NCBI GenBank assembly: GCA_016928125.1
Contig: JAFGLK010000397.1
Location: 1 to 6,788, forward strand
Source: Anaerolineae bacterium
Lineage (GTDB): Bacteria > Chloroflexota > Anaerolineae > UBA1429
Length of the DNA: 6,788 nucleotides
Reading direction: 5' to 3'
Part shown: positions 1 to 5,490 of the stretch, in pieces
Layout of the letters: the number at the start of each line of letters is the position of its first letter
Numbering within the stretch: the first letter of the stretch is position 1
Position numbers and translations under genes: made by a program
The notes under the pieces: generated by a model
What the model was told of the DNA's origin: nothing
Databases searched by the model: none
Seen by the model: the letters and a program-made list of their open reading frames with translations, nothing else

Positions 1-133
1 CCATCTCCTCGCGGAAGGAGAGCACAACCGCTCCGGAGCAGCGATCCCACACGTGGTAGCAGGTGGTCTGCTCCAGCTCATAGAGGTCGCCGTGCGGGGC
101 GCCCGCCTCCAGCAGGACCTCGAATCGACCCAT
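1..133 (-). CDS. Hypothetical protein, N-terminal part only (runs off the left edge)
   Basis: The first 44 codons of a minus-strand gene are visible; the rest lies beyond base 1. The start is an ATG at 133-131 with a clear Shine-Dalgarno AAAGGA seven bases upstream (141-146 on the plus strand). Third codon positions are nearly all G or C, as in neighbouring genes, which supports real coding. The protein begins MGRFEVLLEAGAPHGDLYEL and continues with Cys-Tyr-His-Val-Trp-Asp and then Cys-Ser-Gly-Ala-Val-Val-Leu. It has no signal peptide and no membrane segment, so it is probably cytoplasmic. I do not recognise the family. It follows the oxidoreductase cluster in the same direction after a gap of about 100 bp, so it could be co-transcribed or have its own promoter. 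No function is assigned. Confidence 0.62.
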   Translation of the reverse strand, partial: MGRFEVLLEAGAPHGDLYELEQTTCYHVWDRCSGAVVLSFREEM

Positions 134-140
134 CGGCTCA

Positions 141-146
141 TCCTTT
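141..146 (-). promoter_or_regulatory. Ribosome binding site of the left-edge partial gene
   Basis: AAAGGA on the minus strand lies 7 nt before the ATG at 133. It fixes the start of a gene too short in this window to judge otherwise. The rest of the gap between this gene and the upstream frame (134-234) shows no convincing -35/-10 pair and no U-tract terminator. Confidence 0.6.
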
Positions 147-234
147 CTCTCGTGCGCTCGGGCGCCTTGCCTGCTCGACTCATCAACCGCGCGGGGCGGT
201 GAGGACAAGTGTCTCCGAACCGGACCGCTGCCGC

Positions 235-552
235 TCATGCGGCACCTTGGGAGGGGCGCAGCCCCGTTCGGGCGTCACACCGCCTGGCGGCCGAGACGGA
301 GCGGGCCCGGCGCGTTCCGCGCGCCTCGGGCATGTTCAGCCTCGTCCCCAGGATCCACTTGACCACCACGTCGCACTGGCGGTCGATGCGGCCCTGGACG
401 GTGTGGTCGGCCAGGCGCTCGACGCCTGGCCTGAGCGCGGCGGCCTGGGCGGCAGCGACCGTCTTCATGCGGATCGTCACGGTCATGGGCAGGACGGGCT
501 TGTAGGGCCGGAACCGGCCGGCGCAGGTCAGCGCGGTCGCCTGGGCCTGCAT
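235..552 (-). pseudogene. Probable C-terminal remnant of an M55 (DppA-type) D-aminopeptidase
   Basis: This is a 105-codon frame from ATG 552 to TGA 237-235. It begins 17 bp after the oxidoreductase stop and has no Shine-Dalgarno site. Its first 75 or so codons end almost entirely in G or C, so it looks like true or recently true coding sequence. Residues about 13-75 resemble, from memory, the C-terminal end of M55 peptidases such as Bacillus DppA. The similarity runs F-R-P-Y-K-P, a V-T-I-R-M strand, an Ala-rich helix, PGVERL and then H-T-V followed by a terminal helix. M55 enzymes are about 270 residues and carry their zinc ligands in the N-terminal part, which is absent here, so the product could not be an active peptidase. 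The last 30 or so residues are Arg- and Ala-rich and look like read-through. The alternative is an unrelated small protein translated by coupling to the upstream gene. Confidence 0.42.
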
Positions 553-569
553 GGGGGCCGACGCGCGGC

Positions 570-2576
570 CTAACGGCCGGGCTCGCCATCCACCAGCGGC
601 AACAACCCGTGCCCCTCCAGCTCGGCGGCGACGCCCCCCAACCCCAACGCCTCCAAGGCCTGGCGAGTCGGCGCGCCGCTGGCCGTGTCCCAGCCCAGCT
701 CGTGATAGTAGTCGGTGCGGGCCTGGTCCCACTCACCGCGCCCGATGGGCGTCTCGACCTCGCCCGTGTGCATGAAAAAGCGCTCGGGCAGCCTGTCGTG
801 GGCCTCGCGCAGGTTGGCCGTGCGCCATTGGCGCATGGTCAGCGCGCGCTGGAGGTTCCAGATGCGCTCGCCCGCCCGATCGAGCCCGGCCATGTCCAGC
901 TCATGGCCGGTGATCGCCGAATAGAGCTGGCTCTCCACGCTGAGATCGCCGCAGTAGGGCGGCTGGCGCTCCTTCAGGGGGCTGATGTAGATCGGGAACT
1001 GCCAGTCGCACAAGGGGAGCGAGTCCTTCAGACAGCTCCGCTTGTGGATGAAGGCTGCAAAGCGGGCCTGGGCGGGGTGATAGTCGCCGCGCAGCCCCTG
1101 CGGCGAGATGGCCCGGGCCGAGCCAAAGTGCGCCTCGGCAATGGGGAGCGCCACCTCATGCCAGTCGATGCCCCCGCGCGGGTCCCAGCCGTAATGGCCG
1201 GCGCTCAATCCGGGGCGGTCGTGGCGATTGGGATCGCGGTTCTCGACTGCCCACACCAGGTCCTGGACCATGCCCCAGTCGCGCGGGCCCCAGTGGTCCA
1301 TCATGCCGTGGCTGCCGTAGCGGAGCTCCTCGGTCACCATCAGCTCGTCGAACAGGCCGAGTTCCTCAGCGGCGCGCGCCATGGCCTCGGCCAGAACCGC
1401 CCCGGCCCCCTCGCGGTAGGCGATCTTGCGAGCCAGGGCGGTCGCAAACACGCCGTGGGGATCCGTAGGCGGCGGCAGATCGGGGCCCAGCTCCTGCAGG
1501 CGCCCGCGTTCGTGGAGATAGTGCGCCCACTCGGCGTAGAGCTGCGCCTCATAGTCGTTGATGCCCAGGCGGTCGCAGAGCTGCTTGGCGGCCCAGGTCA
1601 TCTCGTTCCTGGGCGAGAGGTGCCAGAGCACGCAGTTGTAGTCGCCGCCGCCATAGAGGCCAGCCTTGGCCATGTAAAGGTAGTTGTAGCAGGCCACCGG
1701 GCAGCCGAAACAGGACGAGTTCTTGTGGACCGTGGCGTAGCCCTCCTCAAGGATCCAGGACTGGCGCTGGAGGGTATAACTGGTGCGATAGGCCTGGCGG
1801 CTCAGATCGTGGGGATCCTGATGATAGAGCCAGAAGGGCGCGCTGGGCAGCGGCCAGTGGGCCGCCGTGCCGACCAGCCGCCGGGCGTGGGCGAGTGCCT
1901 CGGTGAGCGCGACGGGGTCAGCCACCCGCACGCTGCCCACGCCGTGCACGGCCACGGCCTTGAGGCGCTTGTCGCCCATCACGGCGCCAAAGCCCCCCTG
2001 CCCCGCCGCGTGTCCCGTGCCGTGGAACAGGCAGGCGCTGCGCACGCGGTTTTCGCCCGCGGGGCCGATGCACAGCACTTCCGCCTCGGAACCGAGGTCT
2101 CGCTGCAAGGCCTTTTGGGTCTCAAAGGTGTCGAGGCCCCAAAGCTCGGCGGCCGAGCGCAGCTCCGTGACGGGCCTGCCCCGGCGATCGGCGTGGATCC
2201 AGAGATAGACGGGCTTGAGCGAGCGCCCCTGCAGGATCACCGCGTCATAGCCGGCGAACTTGAGCTCCGGCCCCCAAAAGCCGCCGATACTGCTGCTGGT
2301 GGCCTGCTCTCGGGGGTAGGTATGCGGCGAGATCGAGATGACCGTGCAGCGCCCGGCGCCGGGTGTGGGGATGCCGGTGAGCGGGCCGGTGGCCAGCACC
2401 AGGCGGTTCTCCTCGTCGAACGCGCCGACCTCGGGCGCCTCGTCCCAGATCACCTTGAGGCCCAGGCCGCGCCCGCCGACGAACGGGATATAGGGCGCCG
2501 TGTCCTCCTCGACCATCGCGCCGCTGGTCAGGTCCACCCTGAGGATCTTGCCTGCCCATCCGTTCAAATCCGTCAT
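570..2576 (-). CDS. Aldehyde ferredoxin oxidoreductase-family W/Mo enzyme, YdhV-like
   Basis: A 668-residue catalytic subunit that should bind a tungsten or molybdenum bis-pyranopterin cofactor and one [4Fe-4S] cluster. The family oxidises aldehydes to acids or runs the reverse. The N-terminal fold shows GWAGKILRVDL, VGGRGLGLK, TGPLTG and FWGPELKFAGYDA. IGPAGE and GQGGFGAVMG (Gln193) follow. Cluster ligands are C289, C292 and C296 (CFGCPVAC), with C523 in DSLPLC; Pyrococcus AOR uses 288, 291, 295 and 494. It is longer than classical AORs (about 605). Its C-terminal third, including CDWQFPIYISPLK, YHELGWD and PTRQALEALGL, matches my recollection of E. coli YdhV (700 residues). The start is chosen because MTDLNGWAGK fits the family N-terminus and its ATG overlaps the ferredoxin stop as ATGA. 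An in-frame extension upstream to 2990 is a ferredoxin shadow. No signal peptide is seen, so it is cytoplasmic. The substrate is unknown. Confidence 0.93.
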   Translation of the reverse strand: MTDLNGWAGKILRVDLTSGAMVEEDTAPYIPFVGGRGLGLKVIWDEAPEVGAFDEENRLVLATGPLTGIPTPGAGRCTVISISPHTYPREQATSSSIGGFWGPELKFAGYDAVILQGRSLKPVYLWIHADRRGRPVTELRSAAELWGLDTFETQKALQRDLGSEAEVLCIGPAGENRVRSACLFHGTGHAAGQGGFGAVMGDKRLKAVAVHGVGSVRVADPVALTEALAHARRLVGTAAHWPLPSAPFWLYHQDPHDLSRQAYRTSYTLQRQSWILEEGYATVHKNSSCFGCPVACYNYLYMAKAGLYGGGDYNCVLWHLSPRNEMTWAAKQLCDRLGINDYEAQLYAEWAHYLHERGRLQELGPDLPPPTDPHGVFATALARKIAYREGAGAVLAEAMARAAEELGLFDELMVTEELRYGSHGMMDHWGPRDWGMVQDLVWAVENRDPNRHDRPGLSAGHYGWDPRGGIDWHEVALPIAEAHFGSARAISPQGLRGDYHPAQARFAAFIHKRSCLKDSLPLCDWQFPIYISPLKERQPPYCGDLSVESQLYSAITGHELDMAGLDRAGERIWNLQRALTMRQWRTANLREAHDRLPERFFMHTGEVETPIGRGEWDQARTDYYHELGWDTASGAPTRQALEALGLGGVAAELEGHGLLPLVDGEPGR

Positions 2577-3058
2577 CTCGCCCCCCGTCGCTCCACGTAC
2601 TGGAGCGCGCCGTTGCCGCTGGCCGGGCACTGCTTGACGCACTCGGGATCGCCGCCGCACAGATCGCACTTGATGCACACCCCCCGCGCCGGATCGAAGG
2701 TGATCATGCCATACGGGCAGGCCCGAAGGCAGCGTTGGCAACCGATGCACACCTGGGGATCGATGACGCGCGCGTGGGTCTGCGGATCCAGCGTCAGGGC
2801 GCCGGTGGGGCAGGCATACAGGCATTCGGGCCAGGGGCACTGCTGGCAGAGGTCCACGCGGAACTGGCCGGTGCCATCCCACTGGCCCCGGTAGTAGTTG
2901 CGGTGCAGCTTGAGCCGGGCCACGTTCCGGCTGAACGCCGCTTGATGGCTCAGCGAGCAGCTCAGCTCGCAGATGCCGCAGCCGACGCACACGTCAGCGT
3001 TGTGCACCAGCATCCGCTCGGGCTGCGGCAAAGGATCGGGTCTAGCTCCCGTCGACAT
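2573..3058 (-). CDS. Four-cluster [4Fe-4S] ferredoxin subunit (YdhY/AorA/HycB type)
   Basis: A 161-residue electron-transfer subunit with 17 cysteines in the HycB/DmsB pattern. The groups are C24-C27-C30-C34, C71-C74-C79-C83, C104-C107-C110-C114 and C131-C134-C140-C144, with an additional C128. Sixteen cysteines suffice for four [4Fe-4S] clusters. CVGCGIC, CPTGAL and CIGCQRCLRACPYG are classic ferredoxin-repeat signatures, and KCDLCGGDPECV is typical of subunits paired with AOR-type enzymes. No Tat or Sec signal precedes the first cluster, so it works in the cytoplasm. Its stop codon overlaps the start of the YdhV-like gene by 4 bp, which implies coupled translation and a stoichiometric complex that passes electrons to or from the W/Mo subunit. 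The start at 3058 has GGAGG 9 nt upstream; a later Met16 lacks such a site. No quinone-reactive or NADH-linked partner is encoded in the window. Confidence 0.93.
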   Translation of the reverse strand: MSTGARPDPLPQPERMLVHNADVCVGCGICELSCSLSHQAAFSRNVARLKLHRNYYRGQWDGTGQFRVDLCQQCPWPECLYACPTGALTLDPQTHARVIDPQVCIGCQRCLRACPYGMITFDPARGVCIKCDLCGGDPECVKQCPASGNGALQYVERRGAR

Positions 3059-3067
3059 CTACACCTG

Positions 3068-3072
3068 CCTCC
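3068..3072 (-). promoter_or_regulatory. Ribosome binding site deciding the ferredoxin start
   Basis: GGAGG on the minus strand lies 9 nt before the ATG at 3058. The alternative start at Met16 (3013-3011) is preceded only by GC-rich coding sequence with no comparable site, so the longer protein is preferred. This site lies in the 57-bp gap after the SDR stop. That gap also holds a weak 6-bp inverted repeat (CGCACG 3086-3091, CGTGCG 3104-3109) without a U-tract. Confidence 0.6.
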
Positions 3073-3115
3073 AGGCTTTCGTCAGCGCACGACGGCCGCC
3101 GGGCGTGCGGCGCGG

Positions 3116-3865
3116 TCACGCCACCAGCGAGACGCCCGCATCCACGACGACCACCTGCCCGGTCATGCTGTCGTTTCTGGCCACCATGAGCACGGCGGCC
3201 GCCACGTCCTCCAGCTCGGAGAAGCGCTTCAAGGGGGCCGCCTCGATGGTGTTGCGGATGCTCTCCTCGGTGCGGTTGGGCACCCAGCGGGTGAGCATGG
3301 AACCGGGCGAGATCATGTTGACCGTGATGGCGGGCGCCACGCCTCTGGCCAGGCATTTGGTGAAATGGGCCAGCGCGGCCTTGGAGACCGAGTAGCCGAG
3401 GCTGCTGCCCATCGGCCGAATGCCCGAGATGGTGCCGATGTTCACGATGCGCCCCGCGCCCTGGGCTCGCATGATGGGAACGACGGCCTTGCAGCACAGG
3501 AAAGGCCCTTTGGCGTTGACGGCCATGAGGCGATCCCAGTCGGCCTCCTCCATACCGTCCAGGTCGTCAAAGGGCACGAACACGGTGAACCCGGCATTGT
3601 TGATCAGCACGTCGATCCTGCCGTAGGCCTGCATCACCGCCGCGACCATGGCCACGACCTCGGCCGAGGAGGCGACGTCGGCCTGAACGGCCATGGCCCT
3701 GGCGCCGCGACCCTGCAGCTCCTTCGCCGTGGCCAAGGCGTCCGCCTCGGATTTGGAGTAGCCGATGGCCAGATGGGCGCCCTCGTCGGCCATGGCCAGC
3801 GCGATGGTGCGGCCCAGGCCGGTGCCGCCGCCGGTGATGAGCACGACTTGGTCTTTGAGCTCCAT
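3116..3865 (-). CDS. Short-chain dehydrogenase/reductase (classical SDR, FabG-like)
   Basis: A 249-residue NAD(P)-dependent oxidoreductase, the usual length for classical SDRs. The Rossmann dinucleotide motif TGGGTGLGR lies at residues 11-19. NNAG is at 89-92, the conserved Asn is N117, and the catalytic Tyr and Lys are Y158 and K162 in YSVSK. The position 13 residues before the Tyr, normally the catalytic Ser, is Thr145; Ser147 is close by. After the second strand the sequence is GYSKSEADA with no acidic residue at its end, as in NADP(H)-preferring members. ISPG, MTGQ and VDAG complete the C-terminal half. The ATG at 3865 has GAGGGGAG a few bases upstream. It is the first gene of the minus-strand cluster, 57 bp before the ferredoxin gene. 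A role in interconverting an alcohol or ketone linked to the AOR-type enzyme is inferred from position; the substrate is unknown. Confidence 0.93.
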   Translation of the reverse strand: MELKDQVVLITGGGTGLGRTIALAMADEGAHLAIGYSKSEADALATAKELQGRGARAMAVQADVASSAEVVAMVAAVMQAYGRIDVLINNAGFTVFVPFDDLDGMEEADWDRLMAVNAKGPFLCCKAVVPIMRAQGAGRIVNIGTISGIRPMGSSLGYSVSKAALAHFTKCLARGVAPAITVNMISPGSMLTRWVPNRTEESIRNTIEAAPLKRFSELEDVAAAVLMVARNDSMTGQVVVVDAGVSLVA

Positions 3866-3884
3866 ACTGCTCCCCTCACAGATT

Positions 3885-3919
3885 GCTGGGCCTGCGCGCC
3901 AGGCGCGCAGGCTTCCAGC
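3885..3919 (-). promoter_or_regulatory. Strong GC-rich hairpin in the SDR leader
   Basis: There is a perfect 10-bp inverted repeat, GCCTGCGCGC (3890-3899) and GCGCGCAGGC (3903-3912), around a 3-nt loop. It extends after a 2-nt bulge by five more pairs, GCTGG (3885-3889) with CCAGC (3915-3919). The structure ends 19 bp before the SDR ATG, just outside the ribosome binding site at about 3872-3879. Neither side has a U-tract, so it is not a canonical intrinsic terminator. It could be an operator-like palindrome, a 5' leader structure that affects translation or mRNA stability, or a REP-type element. The structure is seen directly; its role is inference. Confidence 0.55.
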
Positions 3920-4019
3920 GGGATCCGATCGCTATGGGTGAGTCTACACGATGTGGGCTCCGAGAGCCAGTCGACGGCCGATCGGAGGCGCCCTGGCGGC
4001 GGGACTGCGGCACCTCTCC

Positions 4020-4048
4020 TTGCCAACCCGCTCTACGGCGCGTAGAAT
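4020..4048 (+). promoter_or_regulatory. Predicted sigma70-type promoter for tldD-tldE
   Basis: TTGCCA (4020-4025) and TAGAAT (4043-4048) each match five of six consensus bases and are separated by exactly 17 bp. The expected transcription start is near 4055, giving a leader of about 27 nt before the tldD ATG. It lies in the 216-bp divergent region shared with the SDR gene. I see no equally good promoter for the minus-strand cluster in that region. Confidence 0.55.
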
Positions 4049-4066
4049 GGCGTGCAGGCCAAGGCG

Positions 4067-4075
4067 AAGGGAGGG
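4067..4075 (+). promoter_or_regulatory. Ribosome binding site deciding the tldD start
   Basis: AAGGGAGGG ends 6 nt before the ATG at 4082. This favours that ATG over an in-frame GTG at 4052, whose extra ten residues would be read through the Shine-Dalgarno sequence itself and which lies at or before the predicted transcription start. Confidence 0.75.
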
Positions 4076-4081
4076 TGCAGC

Positions 4082-5452
4082 ATGCGAGATCGTATCCAGG
4101 CCGCGCTGGCGGCCAGCAAGGCCGACTATACCGAGATCCGCCTGGAGGAGCGCGAGGCCACGGTCGTCTCGTACCGCGGCAAGGAGCTGGAGAGCGTCAG
4201 CGCCGTGATCGACGCGGGCGGCATCGTGCGCTGCCTGTGCCGCACAGGCGGGTGGGGCATGGCCACCTTCAACGATCGCAGCGACCTGGCCGACAAGGTG
4301 GAGCAGGCCTATCGCTGCGCCTGCGTGGCCCACCCCGAGGAGCCGATCGGGCTGGCGCCAGTGCCGGCCGTCGAGGACCATCTGGTGGCCACGCTGGGCA
4401 ACGACTTTCGCGGGCTGCCCCTGGCGCGCAAAAAGGCCTTGATCGAGGGCTACAACGCGCTGGTCCTGGGCACCAGCGACAAGATCGTGGACACGCGCTC
4501 GTCGTACAGCGACAGCTTTCGGCGCGTCGTGTACGCCAACTCGCAAGGCAGCTATATCGAGGAAGAGCGCCCCAGGGTGACCGTGTTCCTGATGGCCACG
4601 GCCCGCGACGGCGACAATGTGCAGCGTGCCCACGAGAGCCGCTCAGGGCAGCGCGGGTTCGAGTTCGTGGAGGGGCTCGAGCCGCTGGCCGAGACGATGG
4701 CCCAGCGCGCGGTGGCACTCCTCTCCGCCGAGACGGTGGTGGGCGGCCGCTATCCGGTGGTGCTCGACCCGCAACTCGCGGGCGTTTTCGTCCACGAGGC
4801 GTTCGGCCACCTCTCCGAGTCGGATTTCGTGTACGAGAACCCCCAGGCGCAGAAGACGATGGTGCTGGGGCGGCGCTTCGGCCGCGACATCCTGACGATC
4901 TATGACGACGGGGCGCTGCCGGGGCTGCAGGGCACCCACCTCTACGATGACGAGGGCACGCCCACCGGCCGCAGCGATCTGATCAAGGCGGGCGTACTGG
5001 TGGGCCGGCTGCACTCGCGCGAGACGGCGGCCAAGATGGGCGAGCGCCCCACGGGCAACGCCCGGGCCCTCACCTACCGCTACCCGCCCATCGTGCGCAT
5101 GACCAACACGGCCATCGAGGCGGGTGAGACGCCCTTTGAGGAGCTGATCGGCGACATCAGGCTGGGGGTGTACGCCTGCGACGCCTATGGCGGCGAGACG
5201 GCGCTGGAGAATTTCTCCTTCTCCTCGGCCTACGCCTACATGATCCGCGACGGCCAGATCGCCGAACTGGTCAAGGATGTGATCCTGGCCGGCAATCTGT
5301 TCGCGACGCTGGCGAACATTGACGCCATCGGGAGCGACTTTGTCTGGGGACAGTCAGGCGGCGGCTGCGGCAAGGGCGGCCAGAACGGCCTGCCGGTGGG
5401 TTTCGGCTCGCCGCATGTGCGCATCCAAAACGTCACCATCGGCGGCAAGTGA
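4082..5452 (+). CDS. tldD: TldD metalloprotease subunit (peptidase family U62/PmbA-TldD)
   Basis: A complete 456-residue protein; E. coli TldD is 481. It is the catalytic half of the cytoplasmic TldD/TldE heterodimeric protease. In E. coli this complex cleaves the microcin B17 leader and unfolded peptides and degrades CcdA. The metal site is visible: HEAFGH (H238, E239, H243) inside GVFVHEAFGHLSESDFVYENP, and the C-terminal SGGGCGKGGQ with C429, the usual third protein ligand. Other family blocks are YTEIR and SYRGKELES in the N-terminal domain, YDDGALPG with YDDEGTP downstream of the metal motif, and GETALENFSFSSAYAYMI before the C-terminal strands. Start choice follows the strong ribosome binding site. 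tldE begins 38 bp downstream in the same direction, so the two form an operon. No precursor peptide gene is seen beside it, and its native substrate here is unknown. Confidence 0.96.
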   Translation: MRDRIQAALAASKADYTEIRLEEREATVVSYRGKELESVSAVIDAGGIVRCLCRTGGWGMATFNDRSDLADKVEQAYRCACVAHPEEPIGLAPVPAVEDHLVATLGNDFRGLPLARKKALIEGYNALVLGTSDKIVDTRSSYSDSFRRVVYANSQGSYIEEERPRVTVFLMATARDGDNVQRAHESRSGQRGFEFVEGLEPLAETMAQRAVALLSAETVVGGRYPVVLDPQLAGVFVHEAFGHLSESDFVYENPQAQKTMVLGRRFGRDILTIYDDGALPGLQGTHLYDDEGTPTGRSDLIKAGVLVGRLHSRETAAKMGERPTGNARALTYRYPPIVRMTNTAIEAGETPFEELIGDIRLGVYACDAYGGETALENFSFSSAYAYMIRDGQIAELVKDVILAGNLFATLANIDAIGSDFVWGQSGGGCGKGGQNGLPVGFGSPHVRIQNVTIGGK

Positions 5453-5477
5453 GCTCCGCTCGGCCACATAACATACG

Positions 5478-5487
5478 AGGAGAGAGG
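5478..5487 (+). promoter_or_regulatory. Ribosome binding site of tldE
   Basis: AGGAG (5478-5482) lies 8 nt before the ATG at 5491 and is followed by a second purine run, GAGAGG, ending 3 nt before the start. The 38-bp gap after tldD shows no terminator, consistent with one transcript. Confidence 0.6.
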
Positions 5488-5490
5488 CAG

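Noticed and set aside
230..265. Two small hairpins (GCCGC/GCGGC and GGGGC/GCCCC) near the end of the M55-like frame as a terminator
   Set aside because: The stems are only 5 to 6 bp and no T-run follows on the minus strand; chance pairing is expected at this GC content.
609..2894. A 761-codon open frame on the plus strand opposite the oxidoreductase and ferredoxin genes
   Set aside because: It is antisense to two well-supported genes. In GC-rich DNA with strong third-position bias the opposite strand often stays open. The translation is low-complexity, with no recognisable domain and no proper ribosome binding site.
2577..2990. In-frame N-terminal extension of the oxidoreductase by 138 residues
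   Set aside because: This stretch is the ferredoxin gene in another frame; it is Arg/Pro-rich and unlike any AOR N-terminus, and the family start MTDLNGWAGK lies after it.
3925..3984. Two CCGATCG copies 53 bp apart in the divergent intergenic region, as a possible operator pair
   Set aside because: The same short word occurs inside coding sequence (for example near 4343), so it is not distinctive.
2735..4045. A 436-codon plus-strand frame across the ferredoxin and SDR genes
   Set aside because: Antisense shadow of two clear genes; its product is rich in His, Gly, Ala and Arg with no family motif.
3944..4633. A 229-codon minus-strand frame opposite the tldD start
   Set aside because: It covers the tldD promoter and N-terminal coding region in antisense and has no recognisable motif.
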